Assembly: GCA_903889565.1 (NCBI GenBank)
Contig: CAISYC010000016.1
Location: 1-64,000, forward strand
Direction of reading: 5' to 3'
Source of the DNA: an uncultured beta proteobacterium
GTDB taxonomy: Bacteria > Pseudomonadota > Gammaproteobacteria > Burkholderiales > SG8-41
DNA: 64,000 nucleotides
Of this stretch, positions 26,770 through 35,623 are shown one piece after another. Numbering within the stretch: position 1 is the first letter of the stretch; each line of letters begins with the position of its first letter. A program made the translations under genes and the position numbers. The notes beneath the pieces were generated by a model that was given only the letters and a program-made list of their open reading frames with translations, did no database searches and was not told the DNA's origin.

Positions 26770-26795
26770 AAAAGCGTCTGCCGTGGTGAGCTTTT

Positions 26796-27677
26796 TCAGC
26801 GTGTCCCGCGAATCGTATCGAGCGCGGCGCACACTGCCGCCGCGCCCCGCAATACCCGCGGCGTCTGCCGCTGAATCGAATCCGGATCGATCCACACCAC
26901 CGGCAGGTCGCGCAGTCCGGCGAGATTTGCATGCTGACGCCACAACGCCGCGAGTTCCTCGGCCGACATCGCCGAGCCGCCGCCGATCACCACAGCGGGC
27001 CGGCGCGCGATCACTGCTTCGAGCGAGACCACCGGCGTCAGCACCGGCAGCGCGGCGAAAATATTCTCGCCGCCGCACAGCCGGATGACGTCACTGATCA
27101 TGTGCTGGCGGTTCACCGTCATCAACGGCTGATGCCAGATTTCATAGAACACGCGCACCGTAGATGCGCCGGCGTAACGTGCCTGCAATGCGCCGACAGC
27201 GTCCTCGAATGCGCGCGCCGCATTTTCAGCCGCCGGCGCGGTGCCGGCGAGCGCGCCGATCATGCGCAGCACGCGCGGCAGGTCTGAGAGCGCAGCCGGC
27301 TCGATCACCAGCACGCGCAGGCCGAGCCGTTCGATTCGCGCGATGTCGGCCAGGCGATTGCCGCTTTTCCAGCCGATGATGAGATCGGGCTTGAGGCTCA
27401 GCACGCGTTCGATATCAATGCTTGAGGCGTCACCGATCAGGGGCAGCGCCGCGGCTTCCGGCGGATAATCGCTGAAGCGCGGCACCGCGACCAATTTGCC
27501 GCCGGCGCCCGTCGCATAAACAAGTTCGGTGATCGAAGGCGCGAGCGCGACGATGCGTTCGGCCAGCGCATCGAGGCGCAACCGGACGCCGCGATCATCG
27601 GTGACGACAATATCGGCACGCGCCAGAGAGGCGGCAACGGACAACGCCGCGAGCAGCACCCGCACCGGACACTTCAT
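26796..27677 (-). CDS. BtuF-like helical-backbone periplasmic binding protein
   Basis: A 293-residue exported protein: signal peptide VRVLLAALSVAASLARA, then VVTDDRGVRLRLDALAERIVALAPSITEL, YPPEAAALPLIGDASSIDIE, LKPDLIIGWKSGN, a long backbone helix, and ENIFAALPVLTPVVSLEAVIARRP. This is the type III (BtuF/FhuD/HmuT) binding fold for cobalamin, heme or siderophores. There is no permease or ATPase gene, yet it starts only 18 bases after the membrane-anchor gene of the molybdoenzyme operon, same strand. It may supply metal or cofactor to that enzyme or simply be co-transcribed. ATG 27675-27677 is preferred over a TTG five codons earlier. Confidence 0.85.
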   Translation of the reverse strand: MKCPVRVLLAALSVAASLARADIVVTDDRGVRLRLDALAERIVALAPSITELVYATGAGGKLVAVPRFSDYPPEAAALPLIGDASSIDIERVLSLKPDLIIGWKSGNRLADIARIERLGLRVLVIEPAALSDLPRVLRMIGALAGTAPAAENAARAFEDAVGALQARYAGASTVRVFYEIWHQPLMTVNRQHMISDVIRLCGGENIFAALPVLTPVVSLEAVIARRPAVVIGGGSAMSAEELAALWRQHANLAGLRDLPVVWIDPDSIQRQTPRVLRGAAAVCAALDTIRGTR

Positions 27678-27695
27678 GCCGTCATACCGCAATAA

Positions 27696-28634
27696 TCAGG
27701 AGATGACCTGATAATAAAGATTTTGCGGATGCCGCGCCTGCGCAAAGAAAAACCAGCGTTCGGCGAGCAGCCCGGCAAACTGCACCGCGAACGCCAGCGT
27801 CAGCAGGCGCGGCGGCGCCGCGGTGAGCGACAGCGCGATCAGCAGCAGCGGCAGCGCGAAGGCTGCGGTCAGAAAAAACCATTTCGCCGATCGCACAAAC
27901 TGCAGCGTGCGGCGGTGAAAAAACTCGCGCGTATTGAAGCTGCCGCCCATCGCGCCCTGCGCCTTCTGCGCGATTTTCGGGTCGCTAATGCCGATCGCGC
28001 TTTGCAATGTCGATGCGGGCCGCAGCAACGCGTTGCGCGCGAGCGTCATGCCGCGCGTGACAGCCGCCGCCGCGGTGACGATGCCGGCGACGAGCGCCAG
28101 CGCCGGCATCAGCAAGGGCCAGACAAAACCGGCGAGCACCGCAGCGGCGAGCAGGCCCGACGCGCAGCCAAGCAGGATGAAATTGACCAGCGTCAGCGGC
28201 GTATGCCATTCCTGCAGGAACTTGAGACAGATGTAGATCATCGCGGTGCAGATAAACAGCGCAATCGCCAGCAGTGCGGCGGTCGCGCCGATCCACAACG
28301 AGCAGCTCCAGCCGTAGAAGTGGGCCGCGCCGTACGCCGTCACGGCGGCGATGAAGGCCGGCAACACAATGACCTCGCGCGACAGCCACGATGTGCGCCA
28401 CATTGCCGCGGCGCGCCACGCGCGTTCCGGATGCCCCAGATGGAAAAACGATGCGAGCAGACCGCCGCCAAGGCAGAGTACCGACAGCGCGCTGCCGGCA
28501 AGATAAAACACGGCGGCCGGCGCGCCGGTGAGCGCCAGGCGCGACGCGACTTCGACGCCGAACATGGCGAGCAACAAACCCTGACCTAGACCGATCAGCG
28601 TCGTCAGCAGAATCACCGACCAGGCGGGATTCAT
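27696..28634 (-). CDS. soeC: DmsC/SoeC-type membrane anchor subunit
   Basis: A 312-residue protein with about eight membrane helices (first one WSVILLTTLIGLGQGLLLAM) and the DmsC-family segment ASFFHLGHPERAWRAAAMWRTSWLSRE, whose His is linked with quinone binding. It anchors the catalytic and ferredoxin subunits to the inner membrane and passes electrons to or from the quinone pool. The start ATG overlaps the ferredoxin gene's TGA (ATGA), third in a coupled operon. The assignment to sulfite dehydrogenase rather than DMSO or polysulfide reductase rests on the catalytic subunit. Confidence 0.85.
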   Translation of the reverse strand: MNPAWSVILLTTLIGLGQGLLLAMFGVEVASRLALTGAPAAVFYLAGSALSVLCLGGGLLASFFHLGHPERAWRAAAMWRTSWLSREVIVLPAFIAAVTAYGAAHFYGWSCSLWIGATAALLAIALFICTAMIYICLKFLQEWHTPLTLVNFILLGCASGLLAAAVLAGFVWPLLMPALALVAGIVTAAAAVTRGMTLARNALLRPASTLQSAIGISDPKIAQKAQGAMGGSFNTREFFHRRTLQFVRSAKWFFLTAAFALPLLLIALSLTAAPPRLLTLAFAVQFAGLLAERWFFFAQARHPQNLYYQVIS

Positions 28635-29317
28635 GGCTTCATCGCGCCGTCGATTGTGCGCGGGTCCATGCCGCGGGCAACCGTCGCTGCCGCCACCGAT
28701 TGCTTCGGCTGCTTCGGCAGGTACTGGTTGGCGGGCCGCGTTCCCCATTCCGGCATCAGCGCATACCCGCCGTGTTCGGCAATTGCCTTCGATACATCGG
28801 ACGCCGGGTCGTGCACGTCGCCGAACAGCCGCGCGCTGGTCGGGCATGCAATCACGCAGGCGGGTTTGCGTTCGGACTCGGGCAGCGCCGTGTCATAAAT
28901 GCGATCGACGCACAGCGTGCACTTCTTCATGACCTGCTGCTGTTCGTCGATTTCGCGCGCGCCGTAGGGGCAGGCCCACGCGCAATACTTGCAGCCGATG
29001 CATTTGTCGTAATCGACCAGCACGATGCCGTCTTCGGCGCGTTTGTAACTGGCACCCGTCGGACACACCGGCACGCAGGGCGGGTCTTCGCAATGCAGAC
29101 AGGATTTCGGAAAATGCACCGTCTCGGTGGCGGGAAACTCGCCGACTTCGTAGGTCTGCACGCGGTTGAAAAAAGTACCGGAGGGATCCTTGCCGTACGG
29201 ATTCTGGTCGGTCAGCGGACCGGCCGCGCCGCCGGTGTTCCACTCCTTGCAGCTCGTCGCGCAGGCATGACAGCCGACGCAGACATTCAGATCAATGACC
29301 AGGGCGAGTTGTTTCAT
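28631..29317 (-). CDS. soeB: Four-cluster ferredoxin subunit of molybdoenzyme (SoeB/DmsB type)
   Basis: A 228-residue electron-transfer subunit with 16 cysteines in four blocks: CVGCHACATSCK (residues 13-24), CLHCEDPPCVPVCP, CIGCKYCAWACPYG and CTLCVDRIY...CVIACP, enough for four [4Fe-4S] clusters as in DmsB, PhsB and SoeB. No Tat or Sec signal, so it works on the cytoplasmic face. Four-base overlaps with the genes on both sides (ATGA) imply balanced synthesis. It passes electrons between the molybdopterin subunit and the membrane anchor. Confidence 0.92.
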   Translation of the reverse strand: MKQLALVIDLNVCVGCHACATSCKEWNTGGAAGPLTDQNPYGKDPSGTFFNRVQTYEVGEFPATETVHFPKSCLHCEDPPCVPVCPTGASYKRAEDGIVLVDYDKCIGCKYCAWACPYGAREIDEQQQVMKKCTLCVDRIYDTALPESERKPACVIACPTSARLFGDVHDPASDVSKAIAEHGGYALMPEWGTRPANQYLPKQPKQSVAAATVARGMDPRTIDGAMKP

Positions 29318-32187
29318 TTTGCAACTCCGGCGATCCTTGCCGCGGCGCCGAACTGCGGCATCGACAGCGCCGGTTCAGCGGCATCGGCGGCGCGGATGTT
29401 GACGCGCACATCGTACCAACCGGCCTGACCGGTGATCGGATCGGAATTCGAATAACGCACGCCGTACACCGGCGGCAGCTCCTCGGCAATCAGGTGATTG
29501 AGCAGAAAACCTCGCTGCGACTCATTGGCATCGCCGCTCAAGCCCCAGGCGCCCTTCGATTTGCCGATGGCGTTCCATGTCCACACCGTGCCCGGCTCGA
29601 CTGCTTCGCTGTAGCGGCACAGGCAGCGCACGCGGCCATGCATCGACTCGACCCACATCCAGCCGCCGTCGGCAATGCCCTGTGCTTCAGCGGTGCGCGG
29701 ATTGACGAACAGGTAGTTGTGCGTGTGGATCTGCCGCAGCCAGGCATTCTGCGAATCCCATGAGTGGTACATCGCCATCGGCCGCTGCGTCACCGCGTTG
29801 AGCGGATAACGCATGAGGTCGCTCGCCTGCGCCTCCAGCGGCGCGTAATAAAACGGCAGCGGATCGAAGTATTTGAGCAGGCGCGCGCGCGCCGACTCCG
29901 GCGGCCGCCGCGTATCCGGGCCGCGCCCTTCGGCGGCAAGGCGGAATTTCTGCAGCACTTCGCAATAGATCTGGATCACGACAGGATCGGGAAATTTGCG
30001 CAGCTTCATTTTCGCCGCCCACTCGTGATATCCCTGATTCCAGTTGCGCATCCAGTGATGCTCGGGCGGCATCTGATAATGAAACACGCAATTATTCTTT
30101 GCGTACATTTCCCACTGATCCGGATTCGGTTCGCCGACCAGCACCTTGGATCCGTCCTTGCCGCGCCAGCCGATCAGGAAGCCCTGTCCGGAGCCCGGTT
30201 CGGTTTCGAAATTGACGATGAAATCCTTGTAGTCGGCGAACTTGCGCGTGCCGTCGGGTTTTGTGAACGCCGGAAATTTCAGCCTTGATGCAAGCTCGAC
30301 GATTACCTCCTGAAACGGCCGGCACTCACCCTTCGGCGCCACCACCGGCACGCGCACCGAATCGCAGGGGCCGTCGAATTCGGAAATCGGCCGGTCGAGC
30401 ATCGACATTGTGTCGTAACGCTCAAGATAGGTCGTGTCGGGCAGGATCAGATCGGCGAATGCCGTAGTTTCCGATTCGAAGGCATCGCAGACGATGAGGA
30501 AGGGAATCTTGTATTCGCCGTCGGCATTTTTGTCGTTCAACATGCGCCGCACTTCGCTGGTGTTCATGGTCGAATTCCACGCCATGTTCGCCATGAACAG
30601 CATCAGCGTGTCGATCGGATAGGGATCGCCGCGCCACGCGTTGGTGATGACGTTGTGCATCATGCCGTGGATTGCCAGCGGGTAATCCCACGAGAACGCC
30701 TTGTCGATGCGCACCGGCGAACCGTCGGCGTTGACAAACAGATCGTCGGGCCGCGCCGGAAAACCGAGTGCGGCGCCGTCGAGCGGCATGTCCGGGCGCA
30801 CCGCCTCGGCCTTGTTCGGATTGCGCGCATACACGGGCGGCGTGCTGCGCGGAAACGGCGCCTTGTGACGAAAGCCGCCGGGACGGTCGATAGTACCCAG
30901 GAGCGACATCAGAATCGACAACGCGCGCACTGTCTGGAATCCGTTCGAATGCGCGGCAAGTCCGCGCATCGCATGGAAGGCCACCGGATTGCCGGTCACG
31001 CTGTCGTGCTTGCGGCCCCAGCTGTCGGTCCAGGCGATCGGCAGCGTAATTTTATGATCGCGCGCGACGGCGCCGATTTCCTGCGCGAGACGCCGTATGG
31101 TCGCAGCCGAAATGCCGGTGATGGCCGCCGCCCACTCGGGCGTCGATTCGCGCAGGCGTTCGCGCAAGAGTTCGAACGCCGGCTTCACCGGCGTGCCGTC
31201 GGCGAGCCGGTATTCGCCGGTCAGCGCCGGATCCGCGCCCTCGGTGTGATTGACCACCACGCGGTTGCTGTGACGGTCCCACCACAACTGGCTGTGACGG
31301 CGGAACGGATTATTGACCGCGTCTTCGGCTTCGCAGGCCATCAGACCGAACTCATTGCTCGCGGTATCGAGGTTCACCAGATAACCGGCGTTGGTATAAC
31401 GCGCGAGAAACTCGCGGTCGTAAAGACCTTCGCGCACGATCTCGTGGCACAACGCCATCAGCAGCGCGCCGTCGGTGCCTGGCTTGATCGGCACCCATTC
31501 GTCGGCCACCGACGAGTAACCGGTGCGCACCGGGTTGATCGAGACGAAACGACCGCCGTCGCGTTTGAATTTCGAGATCGCGATTTTCAGCGGATTCGAG
31601 TGATGGTCCTCGGCGGTGCCGAGCATGACGAACAGTTTCGCGCGATCGAGGTCGGGACCGCCGAATTCCCAGAACGAGCCGCCGATGGTGTAGATCATGC
31701 CGGCGGCCATGTTGACCGAACAGAATCCGCCGTGCGCGGCGTAGTTGGGCGTCCCGAACTGGCGCGCAAACAGGCCGGTCAGCGCCTGCATCTGGTCGCG
31801 GCCGGTGAAGAGCGCAAATTTTTTCGGATCGGTGGCGCGCAGTTTGGCGAGCCGTTGCTCGATGGTGGAGAGCGCCTCTTCCCACGAAATCGCTTCGAAT
31901 TCGCCGGCGCCGCGTTCGGCCCCGGCTTTCCGCCGCAAGGGCCGCGTCAGCCGCGCCGGCGAATTCTGCTTCATGATGCCCGACGCACCCTTGGCGCAGA
32001 TCACGCCCTTGTTGAGCGGGTGGGCCGGATTGCCGTCGATGTAGCGCACCTCGCCGTCGCGCACGGTGACGCGGATGCCGCAACGGCAGGCGCACATGTA
32101 ACAAGTGGTGTTTTTGACTTCAACCGCGCCGGCGACGGCCTGCTGCAATGCGCGGGAAGCGGTCACCGGGATCGTTGCCGCGTTCAA
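29314..32187 (-). CDS. soeA: Molybdopterin oxidoreductase catalytic subunit, probable sulfite dehydrogenase SoeA
   Basis: A 957-residue enzyme of the DMSO-reductase superfamily. The N-terminal [4Fe-4S] site is CYMCACRCG with a fourth Cys in GVICAKGASG; then FTGRDQMQALTGLFARQFG, GGFCSVNMAAG and SINPVRTGYSSVADEW, with a C-terminal MGD-binding barrel (LFVNPRTAEAQGIADGGW). There is no twin-arginine signal, so it is cytoplasmic, as known for SoeABC of purple sulfur bacteria, whose SoeA shares the CYMCACRCG opening as I recall. The predicted reaction is sulfite to sulfate with quinone as acceptor. The start is a TTG (32185-32187) with no strong ribosome-binding site; upstream frame stops leave no ATG. 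A reductase for another oxyanion or sulfur compound is the alternative. Confidence 0.85.
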   Translation of the reverse strand: MNAATIPVTASRALQQAVAGAVEVKNTTCYMCACRCGIRVTVRDGEVRYIDGNPAHPLNKGVICAKGASGIMKQNSPARLTRPLRRKAGAERGAGEFEAISWEEALSTIEQRLAKLRATDPKKFALFTGRDQMQALTGLFARQFGTPNYAAHGGFCSVNMAAGMIYTIGGSFWEFGGPDLDRAKLFVMLGTAEDHHSNPLKIAISKFKRDGGRFVSINPVRTGYSSVADEWVPIKPGTDGALLMALCHEIVREGLYDREFLARYTNAGYLVNLDTASNEFGLMACEAEDAVNNPFRRHSQLWWDRHSNRVVVNHTEGADPALTGEYRLADGTPVKPAFELLRERLRESTPEWAAAITGISAATIRRLAQEIGAVARDHKITLPIAWTDSWGRKHDSVTGNPVAFHAMRGLAAHSNGFQTVRALSILMSLLGTIDRPGGFRHKAPFPRSTPPVYARNPNKAEAVRPDMPLDGAALGFPARPDDLFVNADGSPVRIDKAFSWDYPLAIHGMMHNVITNAWRGDPYPIDTLMLFMANMAWNSTMNTSEVRRMLNDKNADGEYKIPFLIVCDAFESETTAFADLILPDTTYLERYDTMSMLDRPISEFDGPCDSVRVPVVAPKGECRPFQEVIVELASRLKFPAFTKPDGTRKFADYKDFIVNFETEPGSGQGFLIGWRGKDGSKVLVGEPNPDQWEMYAKNNCVFHYQMPPEHHWMRNWNQGYHEWAAKMKLRKFPDPVVIQIYCEVLQKFRLAAEGRGPDTRRPPESARARLLKYFDPLPFYYAPLEAQASDLMRYPLNAVTQRPMAMYHSWDSQNAWLRQIHTHNYLFVNPRTAEAQGIADGGWMWVESMHGRVRCLCRYSEAVEPGTVWTWNAIGKSKGAWGLSGDANESQRGFLLNHLIAEELPPVYGVRYSNSDPITGQAGWYDVRVNIRAADAAEPALSMPQFGAAARIAGVAK

Positions 32188-32354
32188 TTCGCAAACCGAT
32201 GAAAATAGTCGATATTCAAGCCGTGCATGCTATCAACCTGTAATTGCAACCGGCTTCAGTTTTTTTTATGCATCCATAACCGCAACCGCTAAAGAAATGG
32301 CCGCGCCGACCGATAAAGATAACCAGCCAGCTTTTGTTTTCGAGGACGTCGATC

Positions 32355-33290
32355 ATGCCCCATCATAACCTCCAATCCGCGCTCTGGCCGTGCCTCGCGC
32401 TGGCCTGCTGGTTGCAAACCGCGGCCGCCGAGGAGCCGAAACCCGCCACGCCGGCGCGGCCGGCAGTCGTCATCCCGGTGATCGAACGCGCGCCCGCCGA
32501 TATCGCCGCCAGTCAGCGCCAGCGCACACGCAATGCCGGCACCCGCGTCGCCGCTGTCACGGCAACGCCGACCGCCCCCGTCGCCGAACCCGCCGCGCCG
32601 GCCGCCCCGGCGCATTCCTCCGAATGGGCGTACGAGGGCGAGAACGGCCCGCAAGCCTGGGCCAAACTGGCACCCGAATACGCCAAATGCGGCAGCGGCG
32701 AGCGGCAATCGCCAATCGATCTGCGCGACGGCATGAAACTCGATCTCGAACCGATCGCCTTCGAATACCGTCCGAGCGGCTTCAAGGTCATCGACAACGG
32801 ACACACCATCCAGGCCAACATCGGCGGCTGGAACGCGATGCGCGTGATGGGCCGCCGCTTCAAGCTGGTGCAACTGCATTTTCACCGGCCGTCCGAGGAA
32901 ATGATCGATGGCCGCCAGTTCGACATGGTGGCGCACCTTGTGCACAAGGACAGCGAAGGCCGCCTTGCAGTGGTCGCCGTGCTCATCGAAAACGGCGCGC
33001 GCCAGCCGGCAATACAGGCGGTGCTGAACAATCTGCCGCTGGAAAAAGGCGAGGAAATGCCGGCCGCGACAAACCTCGATCTCAACCAGATCCTGCCCGA
33101 GAACCGCCGCTATTTCACCTACATGGGTTCGCTGACCACCCCGCCGTGCAGCGAGGACGTGCTGTGGGTGGTCATGAAGCAGCCGGTGCAGGCGTCCGCC
33201 GACCAGCTCAACCTGTTCGCGCGTCTCTATCCGATGAACGCGCGCCCGGTGCAGTCCGCGGCCGGACGCATGATCAAGGAATCGAACTGA
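32355..33290 (+). CDS. Periplasmic alpha-carbonic anhydrase with proline/alanine-rich linker
   Basis: A 311-residue exported enzyme that interconverts CO2 and bicarbonate. After the signal peptide (ALACWLQTAAA) comes a linker of about 70 residues rich in Ala, Pro and Arg, then the catalytic domain: WAYEGENGPQAWAKL, CGSGERQSPIDL, the zinc ligands in LVQLHFHRPSEE (two His) and MVAHLVHKDSEG (one His), and GSLTTPPCSEDVLW. The linker is longer than usual and may tether the enzyme in the periplasm. GAGG eight bases before ATG 32355 decides the start. Divergent from the molybdoenzyme operon; tail almost touching the convergent cNMP-binding gene (three bases). Confidence 0.94.
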   Translation: MPHHNLQSALWPCLALACWLQTAAAEEPKPATPARPAVVIPVIERAPADIAASQRQRTRNAGTRVAAVTATPTAPVAEPAAPAAPAHSSEWAYEGENGPQAWAKLAPEYAKCGSGERQSPIDLRDGMKLDLEPIAFEYRPSGFKVIDNGHTIQANIGGWNAMRVMGRRFKLVQLHFHRPSEEMIDGRQFDMVAHLVHKDSEGRLAVVAVLIENGARQPAIQAVLNNLPLEKGEEMPAATNLDLNQILPENRRYFTYMGSLTTPPCSEDVLWVVMKQPVQASADQLNLFARLYPMNARPVQSAAGRMIKESN

Positions 33291-33293
33291 TCG

Positions 33294-33815
33294 CTATTTG
33301 ATGTACTGCAGCAGCTGCGCGCTGGTCTGGCGCAGACGCTGCGAGAGCAGCGTCACCAGTTTGATCAGGATTTTCGAGCCGAGCACCGGCTTGTCGTGAA
33401 TGATGCGGCCCATGTTGTCGCGCGAGAGCACGCCGAAGGTGGTGGTGCGCAGCGCGATGCAGGTGGCGAATCGCGGCGCACCGTCGATCATCGACATTTC
33501 GCCCAGCGTGGTGCCGGCTTTCACCGCAGTCATGTACTGCTGCCCGCCCAGCAGATTGGTCTTGTAGATATCGACCTCGCCGTCGATCACCATCAGCATG
33601 AAATCGCCGATGTCGCCCTCCTGCAGGATCGTCTGCTGCGGCTTGGCGCGGTAGATGTGCATGTAGGATGCCAGCACATCGATATCCTCGCGCGTAAATT
33701 CGGTAAAGAACTGCGAGCGCCCGACGAGACCGAATATGGCGCCGGCATAGGCTGCGCCCTCGCCCAGATCTTCGAGCGAGGCGAGGCGTTTGCGATCCGT
33801 ATCCTGTACTGCCAT
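33294..33815 (-). CDS. Stand-alone cyclic-nucleotide-binding-domain protein
   Basis: A 173-residue protein holding one CRP-type effector domain: FFTEFTREDIDVLASYMHIYRA, then the beta-roll QTILQEGDIGDFMLMVIDGEVDIYK, the phosphate-cassette region GTTLGEMSMIDGAPRFATCIA, and a C-terminal helix ending LRQTSAQLLQYIK. There is no helix-turn-helix, so it is not a DNA-binding CRP/FNR protein; it probably acts by protein contacts in response to cAMP or a similar signal, or binds none. A long G-run precedes the ATG. Last gene of the aroG-greB-tldD strand run, 32 bases after aroG. Confidence 0.87.
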   Translation of the reverse strand: MAVQDTDRKRLASLEDLGEGAAYAGAIFGLVGRSQFFTEFTREDIDVLASYMHIYRAKPQQTILQEGDIGDFMLMVIDGEVDIYKTNLLGGQQYMTAVKAGTTLGEMSMIDGAPRFATCIALRTTTFGVLSRDNMGRIIHDKPVLGSKILIKLVTLLSQRLRQTSAQLLQYIK

Positions 33816-33847
33816 TTGCCCCCCCCGCGTTTGAAATTGCGCGGCTG

Positions 33848-34918
33848 TTACTGCTCGGCTTCGCCGCGCTTGACGCGGCGCCGGCGCACGCCGTCGGCCA
33901 GTGTGTCGAGCAGCTTGTGCGTGTCTTCCCAGCTGATGCAACCGTCCGTGATGCTCTGCCCGTAGGCGAGCGGTTTGCCCGGCACCAGGTCCTGGCGGCC
34001 GGACTTGAGATGACTCTCGACCATGATGCCGAAAATGCGCTCTTCGCCGCCTGCGAGCTGGGCGGCGACATCAGCGCCGACATTCATCTGCTTCTGCGGA
34101 TCCTTGCTCGAATTCGAATGACTGAAATCGATCATCAGGCGCTGCGCAAGGCCGGCCTCGGCCAGACCCCTGGCCGCCGCATCGACGTTGGCCGCGTCGT
34201 AATTCGGCGCCTTGCCGCCGCGCAGGATGATGTGGCAGTCCTCGTTGCCGGCGGTGGATACGATCGCCGAATGACCGGCCTTGGTCACCGACAGAAAATG
34301 ATGCGGCGCCGCCGCCGCGCGAATGGCATCGACCGCGATCTTGATGTTGCCGTCGGTACCGTTCTTGAAACCGACCGGGCACGACAGGCCCGACGCCAGT
34401 TCGCGGTGAATCTGCGACTCGGTGGTGCGCGCGCCGATCGCGCCCCATGACACGAGGTCGGCGATGTACTGCGGCGTGATCATGTCGAGAAATTCGCAAC
34501 CTGCCGGCAGGCCGAGCTCGTTGATGTCGAGCAGCAGTTCGCGCGCGATGCGGATGCCCTCGTTGATATTGAAGCTGCCGTCGAGTTTCGGATCGTTGAT
34601 AAGCCCCTTCCAGCCGACCGTGGTGCGCGGCTTTTCGAAATACACGCGCATCACCACCAGCAGATCATCGGCAAGGCGGTCGCGCTCGGCTTTCAGCCGC
34701 GCCGCGTATTCCTTGGCCGCCTTGATATCGTGAATCGAGCAGGGCCCCGCGATCACGAGCAGGCGGTCGTCGGCGCCATGCAGAATGCGATGGATCGCCT
34801 GACGCGTCTCGAAGGTCGTTTCCGCCACCTTGTCCGACAGCGGAAACTCGCGCAACACATGCGCGGGCGGCACCAGTTCCTTGATTTCCTTGATCCGCAA
34901 ATCGTCTGTTCGTTGCAT
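33848..34918 (-). CDS. aroG: 3-deoxy-7-phosphoheptulonate (DAHP) synthase, class I
   Basis: A 356-residue enzyme joining PEP and erythrose 4-phosphate, the first step of the shikimate pathway. The signature segments are all present: LLVIAGPCSIHD, MRVYFEKPRTTVGWKGLINDP, GARTTESQIHRELASGLSCPVGFKNGTDG, and MIDFSHSNSSKDP followed by IMVESHL with metal ligands. Length and N-terminal region fit the feedback-inhibited AroF/AroG/AroH class; which amino acid inhibits it cannot be read with certainty. ATG 34916-34918 is preferred to a TTG two codons before. Followed by the cNMP-binding gene. Confidence 0.96.
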   Translation of the reverse strand: MQRTDDLRIKEIKELVPPAHVLREFPLSDKVAETTFETRQAIHRILHGADDRLLVIAGPCSIHDIKAAKEYAARLKAERDRLADDLLVVMRVYFEKPRTTVGWKGLINDPKLDGSFNINEGIRIARELLLDINELGLPAGCEFLDMITPQYIADLVSWGAIGARTTESQIHRELASGLSCPVGFKNGTDGNIKIAVDAIRAAAAPHHFLSVTKAGHSAIVSTAGNEDCHIILRGGKAPNYDAANVDAAARGLAEAGLAQRLMIDFSHSNSSKDPQKQMNVGADVAAQLAGGEERIFGIMVESHLKSGRQDLVPGKPLAYGQSITDGCISWEDTHKLLDTLADGVRRRRVKRGEAEQ

Positions 34919-35026
34919 GCTCAATCCGTAAAATGTCCGTTCAAAGCCAGCAAAATCAGTCGATTATAGCCCAACTGCCGGCGTTGCCGCGGGCCCCTCG
35001 AGGGCGCGCATCGCCGGCGCCGCGAA

Positions 35027-35611
35027 TCATTCCGGCGCGCCGGCATCGAGCGCGCAATAACGCACCGTGATCACCTCGAGTGCCTCGACACCGCCCGGCG
35101 TGCGCAGACTGACCACATCGCCTTCGCGCGCCCTGGTCAGCGCGCGCGCCACCGGCGAAATCCAGCTGATGAAACCGCGCGCCGGATCGACTTCGTCCTG
35201 CCCGACAATGCTGATCGTGCGTTCGACGCCCTTGCCGTCGGCATAGGTCACCGTCGCGCCGAAAAAAACCTGCTCGACGCCGCTGCGCGCCGGATCGACC
35301 ACTTCGGCGAGATCGAGCCGCTTGGTCAAAAAGCGAATGCGGCTGTCGATCTGGCGCAGGCGCCGCTTGCCGTACTGGTAATCGGCGTTTTCGGAACGGT
35401 CGCCGTTGGACGCTGCCCATGCCACCGTCTTCACCATGTCCGGCCGCTCACGATCGAGCAGGTGCTGCAACTCGGCTTTCAGCCGCGCATGCCCCGCCGG
35501 CGTGATGTAGTTTTTGGCGCCGGCGAGCAGCGGCGGCAGCGCACCGGCTTCGTCCTCGTCAACGTCCTGCGGTTGCGCGCGCTCGCGCTCGAGATCGGCC
35601 AGCTTGCGCAT
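35027..35611 (-). CDS. greB: Transcription elongation factor GreB
   Basis: A 194-residue Gre factor that inserts its coiled coil into the RNA polymerase channel and stimulates cleavage of backtracked RNA. The N-terminal coiled coil carries the tip motif (ASNGDRSENADYQYGKRRLRQI), with the acidic residues used in catalysis, and the C-terminal FKBP-like domain follows (FFGATVTYADGKG, FISWISPVARAL). The basic patch and YQYGKRRLR suggest GreB over GreA. The extra N-terminal 35 acidic residues before NYITPAGHARL are common in beta-proteobacterial GreB. The stop of tldD lies 12 bases upstream, so the two are co-transcribed. Confidence 0.93.
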   Translation of the reverse strand: MRKLADLERERAQPQDVDEDEAGALPPLLAGAKNYITPAGHARLKAELQHLLDRERPDMVKTVAWAASNGDRSENADYQYGKRRLRQIDSRIRFLTKRLDLAEVVDPARSGVEQVFFGATVTYADGKGVERTISIVGQDEVDPARGFISWISPVARALTRAREGDVVSLRTPGGVEALEVITVRYCALDAGAPE

Positions 35612-35623
35612 TGTTGAAAAATT

